Below, piece after piece: positions 34,947 through 43,945 of a DNA stretch of 64,000 bases. Numbering within the stretch: the first letter of the stretch is position 1; each line of letters starts with the position of its first letter. Origin of the DNA: Pseudomonadota bacterium (GTDB lineage: Bacteria; Pseudomonadota; Alphaproteobacteria; Rhizobiales; Pleomorphomonadaceae). Position numbers and translations under genes: made by a program. The stretch lies in assembly GCA_023436885.1 (NCBI GenBank), contig JAEZHI010000038.1, forward strand, positions 248,001-312,000, in the 5' to 3' direction. The notes beneath the pieces were generated by a model. The model searched no databases. It was given only the letters and a program-made list of their open reading frames with translations, and was not told the DNA's origin.

Positions 34947-36242
34947 ATGAGGAAATCCCTGTTGGCGGCGCTTGCCGCCGCAACGGCGCTCGGCTGTCTG
35001 CCTGCGGTCGCCGAAAATCTGGTCACCAGCGATCGTGTCGGTCCGTCCGACGCCCCCAAGAAGATGGTGTTCCGCATGACTGGCGACGGCCCGTCGAGCA
35101 CCGATCCGACCTGGGCGGCCGGCTATACCAAGCTCTACACCGACTTCATCAAGAACCACCCCGGCTGGCAGATCGAACTGCAGATGATGACCGGCGATAT
35201 CAGCCAGGAGCAGGCTCGCATGCTCGAGCAGGCCAAGGCTGGTCATGCGCCGGATTGCGCCGCCGTCGACAGCTTCGTGTTGCCGCTGTTCAAGCAGGCC
35301 GGGGTTCTGAAGTCGCTGTCGCCCTATTTCAAAAAGGAAGAGATCGACCAACTCTTCCCCTTCGTGCGTGACGGTGTCACCGGCAAGGACGGCCAGATCT
35401 ATGCCTGGTGGTGGTCGACCGACCTGCGTGTGCTCTATCGCAACAAGGAAATCGTTCCGAACGCACCGGACACATGGGCGGACGCCAAGGCGGCTGCGCT
35501 CGCCTCGGTCAAGGCCGGCATGGAAGGCATCCTGTTCAACGGCAGCCGCTACGAGGGCACGACCTTTGACTGGCTTGGCAACTTCTGGGGCCAGGGCGGC
35601 AAGCTCGTTGACGAAGCCGGCAAGCCGGTCTTTGCCGACGCCGCTAATCGTGACAAGTTCATCAAGGCCGTCAATTACTACCGCGATCTCGTCGAGTCCG
35701 GCGCTGCGCCCAAGCGCGTCGCCACCATTGGCAACTACGACGATTTCAACGCCGCCGCAGCTGCCGGCACGACGGCGATGTTCGTCGGTGGCAACTGGCA
35801 GTATCGCCAGCTGCAGAATTCCATGGACCCGGAAGAATTCGCCAAGTGGACCTTCTCCATGCTGCCCGGTATCACCGCCGATCAGCGTTCGACCGGTACC
35901 GGCGGCTGGACGGTTGCCGCCTTCTCGTCGGAGCCGGAAAAGGTCGAAATGTGCGCCGCGCTTGCTCGCGAGATCTACATGGGTCCGGCCAACGCCCTTC
36001 AGGAGCAGCTGCCGACCCGCGCCGATCTCTACGACAAGTATGACGTGTTCAAGAGCCCGGAAAATCAGGCCTTCGCCAAGGCTTTGAAGGTCGGCCAAGC
36101 ACGTCCTGGCGTACTGATCTATCCGGAAATCTCCAACCAGATCCAGATCATGATGGGCAAGGTGCTGACCGGCGCCGCGGCCACCGACGCAGCCGTCGAC
36201 GAAGCCTTCAAGGCGACGCTCGACGCCTACGCCCGGCTTTGA
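34947..36242 (+). CDS. Sugar ABC transporter substrate-binding protein (mannosidase operon)
   Basis: 431-residue periplasmic binding protein (SBP_bac_1). Signal peptide: RKSLLAALAAATALGCLPAVA then ENLV. The Cys in the hydrophobic core leaves a small possibility of lipidation, but no clear lipobox follows. Mature features include PDCAAVDSFVLP, NSMDPEEFAKWTF and GTGGWTVAAFS. ATG 34947 follows GGGAGGAAAA. The mannosidase GH38 in the same operon suggests mannosides as cargo. A block of three hairpins follows the stop codon before the permease genes. Confidence 0.92.
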   Translation: MRKSLLAALAAATALGCLPAVAENLVTSDRVGPSDAPKKMVFRMTGDGPSSTDPTWAAGYTKLYTDFIKNHPGWQIELQMMTGDISQEQARMLEQAKAGHAPDCAAVDSFVLPLFKQAGVLKSLSPYFKKEEIDQLFPFVRDGVTGKDGQIYAWWWSTDLRVLYRNKEIVPNAPDTWADAKAAALASVKAGMEGILFNGSRYEGTTFDWLGNFWGQGGKLVDEAGKPVFADAANRDKFIKAVNYYRDLVESGAAPKRVATIGNYDDFNAAAAAGTTAMFVGGNWQYRQLQNSMDPEEFAKWTFSMLPGITADQRSTGTGGWTVAAFSSEPEKVEMCAALAREIYMGPANALQEQLPTRADLYDKYDVFKSPENQAFAKALKVGQARPGVLIYPEISNQIQIMMGKVLTGAAATDAAVDEAFKATLDAYARL

Positions 36243-36250
36243 ACTCCCCA

Positions 36251-36360
36251 GCCCGTCATTCCTCCTCCTGATGACGGGCGCTTCCGGCGGGACGGCGGCT
36301 CCGATCGGTAGTTCGGAGCCGCCTCCACCCTGACCAGGGCGGCCGCCCTTCGGCGGCCGC
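36251..36360 (+). terminator. Triple tandem hairpin, the last a terminator/attenuator
   Basis: Three successive perfect hairpins between binding-protein and permease genes: GCCCGTCAT/ATGACGGGC (36251-36259 / 36271-36279), GGCGGCTCCGA/TCGGAGCCGCC (36294-36304 / 36313-36323), and GCGGCCGCC/GGCGGCCGC (36339-36347 / 36352-36360), the last followed by TTTTATT. The third fits an intrinsic terminator. Together they should stabilise the upstream binding-protein message and allow only part of transcription to reach the permeases. Confidence 0.7.
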
Positions 36361-36394
36361 TTTTATTCCGCCGAACCAGCGAATAGAGGTCCCC

Positions 36395-37324
36395 ATGTCC
36401 ACACGCGCCGTGAGGCTGAAACTGCCCTTCCTGGGGGTGGCAAGCCGGCACAACCGCGTTCCATCGCCCTATCCCTGGCTGATGCCGGTGATCCTGGTGA
36501 TGGGGCTGTTCTATCTCTATCCGGTGGTCGACGTTTTCCGTTACGCCTTCACCGACCTGACACTCCTCGGCGGCGAGGGGCACTACACCCTTGCCACCTT
36601 CGCCAACGTTCTGACGCGCCCGGAACTCCTGCAGATCCTCTGGGTGACCTTCGTCTTCACGGCCGGTTCGGTCATCGGCCAGCAGGTGATCGGCCTTGCC
36701 ATGGCGCTGGTCGTCGTCCGTTCCGAGAAGCGGCACCTGTTCGGCACGACGATTCTAAGAACGACGGCGCTGATTGCATGGGTGGTCCCCGGTATCGCCG
36801 GCGGCATCATCTGGAAGATGCTATTCAACGAGGCTCCCTTCGGCGGTCTCAACTCGCTGTTGCGCCTTGTCGGCATGGCGCCGGTGCAATGGTTGTCCGA
36901 CCCGGACGTCGTCATGTGGTCGGTGGTGTTGTCAAATGTCTGGCGCGGTACGGCCTTCTCGATGGTGGTCATGTACGCGGCGCTCAAGGCGATCGATCCC
37001 TCGCTTTACGAGGCGGCCGAGGTGGATGGTGCCAGTGCGCGACAGAAGCTGTTCTTCGTGACGCTGCCGCAGCTCCGTCCGGCGATTCTGGTCAACATGA
37101 TCCTGATCACCATCCAGACGCTCAACACCTTCGACGCCATCATCTCTCTGACTGGCGGCGGCCCCGGCCGCGCCACCGAGGTGCTGTCGCTCTACACATT
37201 CAACGTGGTGTTCCGGAATTATGACCTCGCGGCCGGCAGCGTGCTGTCGATTGTCATGCTGGTCATCAGCCTTGGGTTGGCGCTCGTCTACGCCGCCTTC
37301 CTGCCGAAGGACGAAAAGGCATGA
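36395..37324 (+). CDS. Sugar ABC permease, MalF type (mannosidase operon)
   Basis: 309-residue inner-membrane permease, about six helices, EAA loop YEAAEVDGASARQKLFFVTLP. ATG 36395 has AGAGG 6 bases upstream. It follows the hairpin block and overlaps the next permease gene by 4 bases (ATGA), so the two permeases are translationally coupled and form the membrane heterodimer. Confidence 0.92.
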   Translation: MSTRAVRLKLPFLGVASRHNRVPSPYPWLMPVILVMGLFYLYPVVDVFRYAFTDLTLLGGEGHYTLATFANVLTRPELLQILWVTFVFTAGSVIGQQVIGLAMALVVVRSEKRHLFGTTILRTTALIAWVVPGIAGGIIWKMLFNEAPFGGLNSLLRLVGMAPVQWLSDPDVVMWSVVLSNVWRGTAFSMVVMYAALKAIDPSLYEAAEVDGASARQKLFFVTLPQLRPAILVNMILITIQTLNTFDAIISLTGGGPGRATEVLSLYTFNVVFRNYDLAAGSVLSIVMLVISLGLALVYAAFLPKDEKA

Positions 37325-38163
37325 AACTCAGTACTCGCGACCGTCTCGGTGACATCCTGAGCTACGTCTTCATGGCGCTGATGTTCGTCTTCTTTGCCTG
37401 GCCGCTCATCTGGCTGCTGTCCATGGCGCTCCGCACGCGCAAGGAGGTGTTCCTCGGCGTTGCCCGCCTGATCCCCAAATACCCAACGCTCGACAATTTC
37501 ACGGCGGTACTGACGTCCAGCCAGTTCCCCGTTTACCTGATCAACGCGCTGAAACTGTCCTGCCTGTCGGCGGTCGGTTGCCTGATCATCGCGGCTCCCG
37601 CCGCCTACGCCTTCTCGCGCTTTGAGTTCAAGGGCAAGGGCGCCTGGATGCTCGGCATCCTCGCCTTCCAGATGATTTCACCGCTGGTCATCATGGTGCC
37701 ACTCTACCGCTACATGGCCCGCCTGGGACTGATCGACAGCCACTTCGGCACGGTCATGGTCTATATCGCCCTCGGCGTTCCCATGGTCACCTGGCTCCTC
37801 AAGGGCTTCATGGACGGCATCCCGAAGAGTCTCGACGAGGCCGCGCTGATCGATGGCTGCAACCGCCTCTCCGTCTTCGTTCGCATCATTCTGCCGCTGT
37901 CGACACCCGGTGTCGCGTCAGCCTTCATCATCACGGTGATTGCCGGCTGGTCGCAGTTCTTGGTGCCCTTCCTGCTGATCACCAAGGATTCTCTGGTGCC
38001 GATCGGCGTCGGCATCTTCCAGTACGCCGGCACGCAGAACGACAGCTCGATCCAGATCCTTGCAGCCGCCTGCCTGATCTCGGTCGTGCCGGCTATCGTT
38101 GCCTTCCTCGCTCTTCAGCGACTCATCCTGAGCGCCATGACGGCCGGCGCCGTCAAGGGATGA
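37321..38163 (+). CDS. Sugar ABC permease, MalG type (mannosidase operon)
   Basis: 280-residue permease with about six helices, EAA loop DEAALIDGCNRLSVFVRIILP and the MalG-like end SAMTAGAVKG. The start overlaps the MalF-type stop. The alpha-mannosidase gene starts 45 bases downstream, which places transport and hydrolysis in one transcript. Confidence 0.92.
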   Translation: MKLSTRDRLGDILSYVFMALMFVFFAWPLIWLLSMALRTRKEVFLGVARLIPKYPTLDNFTAVLTSSQFPVYLINALKLSCLSAVGCLIIAAPAAYAFSRFEFKGKGAWMLGILAFQMISPLVIMVPLYRYMARLGLIDSHFGTVMVYIALGVPMVTWLLKGFMDGIPKSLDEAALIDGCNRLSVFVRIILPLSTPGVASAFIITVIAGWSQFLVPFLLITKDSLVPIGVGIFQYAGTQNDSSIQILAAACLISVVPAIVAFLALQRLILSAMTAGAVKG

Positions 38164-38208
38164 GGTGCTCAAGTTTCGCCCGCTTTCAGTTTGAATTGGA
38201 TGTTTCCC

Positions 38209-41200
38209 ATGTCCCTGACCCTTGCCCAACGTCTTGATCGTTTGAAGGTCCGCGTCGCCGAACTGGAATTCTGGAAAGTCCGGGAGACGGCGCCGCTTGC
38301 CGCCATCACTTTCGAAGGCGCTCCCATCGAGATCGGCGCGCCCTGGCCGAAGAAGGATGGCCTCGTCCATTTCGCGCTCGAAGGGCAGGTTCCCTCGAAC
38401 TGGCCACTCGCCGACACGCGCCTCAGCCTGGACCTGGGCGGCGAAAGCCTGATTGCAGTCGTATGCGATGGCGGCGAGCCGGTGTCCTACGGCCTCGATC
38501 CCTACCATCAGAGCTTCGCGCTCAGCGGCCGCTCTTTCAAGGTGACCACCGAGACGGTTGCCCGCCTGCCGTTCGGCGAGCCGGTGCGCCGGCCACACGT
38601 CAACCGCGCCGAGCTCAGGCTGTCTGAGCCGTCCGTCGAGGCTCTGTGGCTCTTGATTACCCAGGTGATTGAAGCGGTGGACGTCCTCGAAGGCCACGAC
38701 GTGGTGCCGCACCTGATCGCCGCTGCAGAAGACGCCTTGCGTGGCCTCGACTGGCCATCCTCGACGGCCGATTACATTGCTCGTACGGCAAAGAGCGAAG
38801 CCCAGCAGAAGATCTGGCAGTTGCCCGATCTGATCGATGCGCCGGTCGCCCTCAACCAGGGTGAGCTGGCAACGGTGAGTGCTGCCTACGATGCACTCCT
38901 GGCCTGTCTCGAGGCCTTGCAGAAGCGCTTCCCTCCCGAAGGCGAGATAGGTCTGACAGGTCATGCTCACATCGACCTTGCCTGGCTGTGGCCCTATGGC
39001 GAGACGCGCCGCAAGACCCGCCGCACCTTCTCGACAGTCGTGTCGCTGATGGAGGAGTCCAAGGACTTCCGCTTCAACCAGTCGACGGCCCACTACTACG
39101 CTCAGGTGGCGGAGGACGACCCCGCCTTGTTCGAGAAGATTGCCGAGCGCGTTCGCTCCGGCGCGTGGGAAACCCTTGGCGGCAGCTGGGTCGAACCGGA
39201 CACTAACATGCCGACCGGTGAGAGCCTGACGCGCCAGTATCTCTATGGTCAGCGCTTCTTCCAGAAGACATTTGGCATCCGCCACGACATCTGCTGGCAG
39301 CCGGACTGCTTCGGCTTCACCGGCGCGCTGCCGCAGCTACTGAACCAGGCCGGCATCCGCAGCTTCTTCACCATCAAGGTCAACTGGTCCGAGACCAACC
39401 ACATCCCGTCCGACCTGTTCTGGTGGGAAGGCCTAGACGGGAGCCGTGTGCTCGCCCATACCTTCGACAACCCGATGCAGGGCTATAATGGCTTCGTCCG
39501 GCCGGATTGCCACGTGCCGACCTGGCGGAATTTCCGCGAAAAGGCGCTGCATCCGGAAACCCTGCTCTGCGTCGGCTATGGCGACGGCGGTGGCGGTCCG
39601 ACGCCGGAAATGGTCGCGCGCGAACAGCAACTCCGTGTCTTCCCGACGCTGCCGAAGGCGCGTTGGACCCGTGTGAAGGACTTCTTCGAGCGTGCCCATC
39701 AAACGGCCCAGGACAAGAAGCTCTCGGTCTGGCAGGGCGAGATCTATCTCGAACTGCATCGCGGCACGCTGACTAGCCAGAGCGTCGTCAAGCGGCTGCA
39801 CCGCAAGGCCGAGCGCGCGCTGATCACCGCCGAAACCACAGCGTCGCTGGCCCATCTTCTCGGCGCGCCGAAGCCGGAGAGCCTCGAACCGGCCTGGCGC
39901 ACCGTGCTGAAGAACGAGTTCCACGACATCCTTCCGGGCTCCTCGATCCACGAAGTCTATGTCGATGCGGCCCAGGAACTCGGCGAAGTGATCGACACGG
40001 GTCTCAAGGCGCAGGCAGCAGCTCTCGACGCCATTGCCGGCGTGCTGCCCAAGGCGGCGGGCGAGCGCATCCTAATTGCCAATCCGTCCCTGGATGCGCG
40101 GCCGGTTCGCGTGACGCTGGAGGATGGAACGGTCATTGCCTCGGCGGAGACCGTGCCGCCACTCGCCGTTGCCATCATTGACGCCGCCAATCTCAAGCCC
40201 GCCGGATCGCTGTCGGTCAGCCGCACGCAACTCGAAAATGATGTTCTGCGGGTAACGTTGGCTGCCGATGGCTCCATCGCGTCGATCCTGCACAAGCCGA
40301 CCGGTCGCGAGGCACTCGACGGCTATGGCAATCGTCTGATGGCCTATCCGGTCGACAAGCCGCGCAACTGGGACGCCTGGGATATCGAAGGTGACTACGC
40401 CGAACGTGGCGAGGAAATCACCGATCTTCAGAGCCTTGAGGTCGTCGAGCAGGGGCCGCACCGCGTCGCCGTCAAGCTGGTGCGTCATTTCCGCTCGTCG
40501 ATCATTACCCAGGTTCTGAGTCTGGCCGCGGCTGCTCGTCGCGTCGATATCAAGACGACGCTCGATTGGCATGACCGCCGCGTGTTCCTGCGGACGCTGA
40601 CGGCCGTGAATGCCAAGAGCCGCAATGCCACGGCCGAGTGCGCCTATGGCGTCGTCACTCGCCCGACCCACACCAATACCTCGTGGGATGCCGCGATGTT
40701 CGAGGCGACCGCCCATCGCTTCCTCGACCTGTCCGAACCGGACTTCGGCGTTGCCCTGCTCAACGATGCCAAATACGGCCACAGTGTCCGCGAGAACGTT
40801 CTCGGCTTGAGCCTGTTGCGATCGCCGATCTACCCCGATCCGATGGCCGACGAGGGCGAGCAGACCTTCACCTACTCGCTGATGCCACATGCCGGCTCCT
40901 GGCACGACGGTGGTGTTCGCGAGGAGGCTGACGATCTCAATCAGCCGCTGTTGGCCCGCCGGGTCAATGGACTGGCCGCTGGCGTCTTCCAGCCGGTCGT
41001 CGCCGAGGGAATTCCGGCAGCACTCTCGGTCCTGAAGCCCGCAGAGGAGGGCGAGGGTCTGGTCCTGCGTGTTTGGGAGCCCGCCGGCCGACGCGGCGAT
41101 TTCGGTCTATCGGCCAGCAATGGCTGGGCTGTCGGCGAACCCGTCACCATTCTCGAGGAGCCGATGAACGTGCCGGCGCGCGGTCTGAAGCCGTTCGAGG

Positions 41201-41229
41201 TGAAGAGCTGGCGACTTTGCAAGGCCTAA
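38209..41229 (+). CDS. Alpha-mannosidase, glycoside hydrolase family 38 (first copy)
   Basis: About 1006-residue cytoplasmic enzyme; no signal peptide. Zinc-binding motif GHAHIDLAWLWPYGET near residue 251 (His, Asp) and the catalytic nucleophile region CWQPDCFGFTGALPQLL near residue 365 are visible. A mid-domain and a C-terminal beta-rich domain follow, as in GH38. It should remove terminal alpha-mannose from imported mannosides. ATG 38209 (SLTLAQRLDRLKVRV) is the likely start; ATG 38200 and TTG 38191 are in frame but no better supported. Mannose could be phosphorylated by Mak. Confidence 0.93.
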   Translation: MSLTLAQRLDRLKVRVAELEFWKVRETAPLAAITFEGAPIEIGAPWPKKDGLVHFALEGQVPSNWPLADTRLSLDLGGESLIAVVCDGGEPVSYGLDPYHQSFALSGRSFKVTTETVARLPFGEPVRRPHVNRAELRLSEPSVEALWLLITQVIEAVDVLEGHDVVPHLIAAAEDALRGLDWPSSTADYIARTAKSEAQQKIWQLPDLIDAPVALNQGELATVSAAYDALLACLEALQKRFPPEGEIGLTGHAHIDLAWLWPYGETRRKTRRTFSTVVSLMEESKDFRFNQSTAHYYAQVAEDDPALFEKIAERVRSGAWETLGGSWVEPDTNMPTGESLTRQYLYGQRFFQKTFGIRHDICWQPDCFGFTGALPQLLNQAGIRSFFTIKVNWSETNHIPSDLFWWEGLDGSRVLAHTFDNPMQGYNGFVRPDCHVPTWRNFREKALHPETLLCVGYGDGGGGPTPEMVAREQQLRVFPTLPKARWTRVKDFFERAHQTAQDKKLSVWQGEIYLELHRGTLTSQSVVKRLHRKAERALITAETTASLAHLLGAPKPESLEPAWRTVLKNEFHDILPGSSIHEVYVDAAQELGEVIDTGLKAQAAALDAIAGVLPKAAGERILIANPSLDARPVRVTLEDGTVIASAETVPPLAVAIIDAANLKPAGSLSVSRTQLENDVLRVTLAADGSIASILHKPTGREALDGYGNRLMAYPVDKPRNWDAWDIEGDYAERGEEITDLQSLEVVEQGPHRVAVKLVRHFRSSIITQVLSLAAAARRVDIKTTLDWHDRRVFLRTLTAVNAKSRNATAECAYGVVTRPTHTNTSWDAAMFEATAHRFLDLSEPDFGVALLNDAKYGHSVRENVLGLSLLRSPIYPDPMADEGEQTFTYSLMPHAGSWHDGGVREEADDLNQPLLARRVNGLAAGVFQPVVAEGIPAALSVLKPAEEGEGLVLRVWEPAGRRGDFGLSASNGWAVGEPVTILEEPMNVPARGLKPFEVKSWRLCKA

Positions 41230-41249
41230 GGCGCCGCGCTAATCTCCTG

Positions 41250-41275
41250 CCGTCCACCGGCCTTCCGGTGGACGG
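41250..41275 (+). other. Hairpin directly before the ROK regulator ribosome-binding site
   Basis: Perfect 11-bp stem CCGTCCACCGG (41250-41260) / CCGGTGGACGG (41265-41275) with a 4-base loop, located between mannosidase and ROK regulator. It is followed at once by GGAGGGAG, the regulator ribosome-binding site, and not by a T-run. It may separate expression levels or affect translation initiation. Confidence 0.55.
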
Positions 41276-41288
41276 GGAGGGAGCGCCG

Positions 41289-42509
41289 GTGAACTTTCTC
41301 GGATCGAACGCCGAACAGGCTGCCGTGAGGAACCGCCAGTTGGTACTGGCGGCCATCCATCGCGGCGCCCCGATTTCGCGCACCGAACTGGCCGCGCAGT
41401 GCGGTCTCACCAAGCAGGCCATTGCCCGCATCGTCGACCGTTTGGTCGACGAAGGGCTGGTCATGGAGGCCCGCCGCCGGCATGGTCTCAGGGGGCAGCC
41501 GGCCATCGAACTTGAGATCGATCCCGAGGGCATGTTCTCGGTTGGCGCCAATATCGACCGCGACCATCTGACCGTGGTGGTTGTCGATGCCACAGGCACC
41601 GTGCGCGGACGGATGCATCACGAGAAGAGCTTTATTCTCCCCGACGAGTTCATGGCGCTGTTTTCCGATGCGCTGTCGACCTTCCGTCGCCGCAAGCTGG
41701 TCGATGAGGGGCGGTTGGCTGGTGTTGGCCTTGCCGTTCCCGATTGGCTCGGCGATATCGACGTCATCGGCCGTCCCGACAGCTATTCTGCCTGGACCGA
41801 CTTCGATCTGCGCGCCGCGGTCGAGGCGGTGACGCCGCATCCCGTCTTCATCGACAATGACGCCAATGCAGCAGCGCTCGGCGAGATTGATTATGGCCTC
41901 GGAACCGAAATCGGCAGCTTCTTCTATATTCTTGCCAATGCCTGCGTTGGTGGCGCCCTTGTGATCGATGGAGTTCGCCACAAGGGGGCTGGAGGCATCA
42001 ACGGCGAGATCGGCTGTCTGCCTGTACGAGAGCTCGACGCCAATGGCGCCGGACGCATCCGTCAGCTGGGCGAGCTGTTCTCGATGTTCCTGCTCTATGA
42101 CCACCTTCGTGCCCATGGCATTCTCGTTCGCACCCCAACGGAGCTTGCTGCTCTCGATGGAAAAGGCCGGGCGCTGGTGTCCGAATGGATCGACCGGGCT
42201 GCCGGCTGGCTGGCCGAGGCGGTATCTCATATTGCCCTGATTGCCGATCCCGAGGCGGTGCTGATCGGCGGCCGCATGCCGGTTCGGCTCATCGACCAGT
42301 TGATCATCCGGGCGCAGAGAGAGATTCTCCGCGCTGGCCTTCCCGAAGTGACGCTGCACCGCGCGGTTTGTTCGGAAGACGCGGCAGCCCTGGGGGCTGC
42401 GGCCATGCCTCTGGCACATCGGCTTGGGCTGCCATCGGCTGACGCCGGCCAGCTCAAGCGCGTGCCCCTCAGGGACGATCACGCCCGTGCCGATGCCACG
42501 TCGGCCTGA
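41289..42509 (+). CDS. ROK-family transcriptional regulator (NagC/XylR type)
   Basis: 406 residues. N-terminal winged helix (RTELAAQCGLTKQAIARIVDRLVDEGLV) joined to a ROK sugar-binding domain (FIDNDANAAALGEIDYGLG). The usual ROK zinc motif CxCGxxGC is not visible, which fits a regulator rather than a kinase. I chose GTG 41289 because GGGGAGGGAG lies just upstream; the longer frame from 41073 runs within the mannosidase gene. As the last gene of the mannosidase/ABC operon it probably controls that operon, with a mannose-related effector. Its 3' end overlaps the convergent ROK gene by 31 bases. Confidence 0.87.
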   Translation: MNFLGSNAEQAAVRNRQLVLAAIHRGAPISRTELAAQCGLTKQAIARIVDRLVDEGLVMEARRRHGLRGQPAIELEIDPEGMFSVGANIDRDHLTVVVVDATGTVRGRMHHEKSFILPDEFMALFSDALSTFRRRKLVDEGRLAGVGLAVPDWLGDIDVIGRPDSYSAWTDFDLRAAVEAVTPHPVFIDNDANAAALGEIDYGLGTEIGSFFYILANACVGGALVIDGVRHKGAGGINGEIGCLPVRELDANGAGRIRQLGELFSMFLLYDHLRAHGILVRTPTELAALDGKGRALVSEWIDRAAGWLAEAVSHIALIADPEAVLIGGRMPVRLIDQLIIRAQREILRAGLPEVTLHRAVCSEDAAALGAAAMPLAHRLGLPSADAGQLKRVPLRDDHARADATSA

Positions 42510-43618
42510 GTCGGTGTTTCTCTCAGTCGCTTGGGATCCGGAAGCAGGAACTCGACGATTGGAAGCAAGGCTGCCCCCTCGACCACGCCGCCGGCTGGTA
42601 ACGAGGAGCGGTAGAGTGGTGGCATCCATGAGGTGGTGGTCGGTCGACCGCCGATTGCCACCGGCGCCGCCAGTGTTTCCGATACCACTGCATCGATGGC
42701 CGCATCGGGCAAGTCGCCGCCGATGACGATCAGGCCAGGAACGACCACGCCCGATATGGCCACCACGGCATCGAGAAGATGGTCGGCCGCATCTCGAGCC
42801 CATTCTCGAATGGCCGCATCGCGGTCATTGCCTGCCGCGATGGCTGCGTTGAGCCTTTCCGGCGACAGCCCCTCGGCCAGAGGGGCACGATCCTGGCCAG
42901 TGCGCATGGCGCCAATGCCGCCGGCAAATCCGTGCATGCCGCGGAACGGTTGACCGCCGATCGACAGACCGGCACGCACACCGGAGCGGGTGATCAGGAT
43001 GCTGACAAAGCCGCCATCCCTGTCCCCGGCACCGACCAGCCGCTCGGCGGTGGCCGCCGCGGCGCTATCGGCGTTGGCCAGTACGGTGAGAGGGTGAAAG
43101 GCGTCCTGCACCGCTTCCAGGGTGATCGCATCGTCAGGCGAGAGAGCGACGCCGACCCCGAGCACCTCCGCTTCAGCCGGCTTTCGGGCAAGCAGTGCCC
43201 TGCCGACTGCGATCAGTTGCTCGGGCGGCACATCTCGTTGCTCGGCAATCACGCCGCCGCCGGCGTCGATCAGCACAGCGGCCGCCGCATGGCGCGCCAG
43301 TCTCAGGCCAAGCGCCACGCCCCCCTCCGGTCGGATCATGAACTCCGTCACCGGATATCGGTTCGCGTCGGCCTGTCTGCGGGAGGTGACGAGACCGCGC
43401 CCCTCCAGACGCCGGAGGATGCCGGTAATCGCCGGTTCGGTCAGTCCCAGTCTTTGCGAGAGTTCGCGACGGGTAAGCGCACCCAGAACGCGCAGGAGTT
43501 CGAGGACGATACGGGAGTTATGATCGGCAATATCGCCGTGATTGATGCCTGGACCATCCTTGATCGACGACGGAGCTCGCCGGAGGCGCGTCGTCATCGA
43601 CCTAAGATTTCCCGTCAT
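42479..43618 (-). CDS. ROK-family transcriptional regulator, second copy
   Basis: About 379 residues. Winged helix near residues 40-80 (TRRELSQRLGLTEPAITGILRRLEGRGLV) followed by a divergent ROK domain; the ATP motif and the CxCGxxGC zinc motif are missing, so it is a DNA-binding regulator and not a kinase. The start is uncertain (ATG 43618, ATG 43597 or GTG 43645; none has an ideal ribosome-binding site). Its 3' end overlaps the neighbouring ROK regulator tail to tail. Its target is unknown, and control of one of the nearby sugar operons is only a guess. Confidence 0.8.
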   Translation of the reverse strand: MTGNLRSMTTRLRRAPSSIKDGPGINHGDIADHNSRIVLELLRVLGALTRRELSQRLGLTEPAITGILRRLEGRGLVTSRRQADANRYPVTEFMIRPEGGVALGLRLARHAAAAVLIDAGGGVIAEQRDVPPEQLIAVGRALLARKPAEAEVLGVGVALSPDDAITLEAVQDAFHPLTVLANADSAAAATAERLVGAGDRDGGFVSILITRSGVRAGLSIGGQPFRGMHGFAGGIGAMRTGQDRAPLAEGLSPERLNAAIAAGNDRDAAIREWARDAADHLLDAVVAISGVVVPGLIVIGGDLPDAAIDAVVSETLAAPVAIGGRPTTTSWMPPLYRSSLPAGGVVEGAALLPIVEFLLPDPKRLRETPTQADVASARA

Positions 43619-43645
43619 CGCCTGTCCCCGGTCTTCGCGTTCCAC

Positions 43646-43945
43646 TTGCCCGAAACGCTCGTGGGCCGAGTGGATATCCTAGCGATACAACGATGCGGGC
43701 AGAATGCCCAAGAAATCAGATGCTTTCAAAGAAAAAAGCCGCACGCCTGAAGGCAGGTGCGGCATATTTGCGTGGTCGGCCGGTTCGGCCCCAGTCAGCC
43801 GGCTTACTCCCATGTCTCGATCTCGCCGATCATGTCGACGGCGGGATGGCTGTCACCTCCTGAAATGGTGCTGCGACGAGTAGGCACTGGATAAGCGCGA
43901 GCATCTCGGCCATAGAAGAAGCACGGTCTGGCGGAGGGCGCGTGC
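43646..43945. other. Intergenic region with an orphan minus-strand terminator
   Basis: 300 bases between divergent genes. On the minus strand there is an open stretch with a perfect AGGAGGTGA ribosome-binding-like sequence (43853-43861), a 9-codon frame ending at TAA (43804-43833, translating MIGEIETWE) and then a terminator (43738-43763). In the same frame the sequence is open back to at least 43945. No known gene is recognised. It could be a small RNA or a micro-protein gene, or a gene remnant. Confidence 0.35.
43738..43763 (-). terminator. Intrinsic terminator on the minus strand with no assigned gene
   Basis: Stem GCCGCACGCCT / AGGC-AG-GTGCGGC with a 2-base bulge. On the minus strand it is followed by six T and then CTTTG. 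No annotated gene on that strand lies upstream; the plus-strand phospholipase gene starts at 43946. It implies a short, otherwise unseen transcript or an insulating terminator before the ROK gene. Confidence 0.6.
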
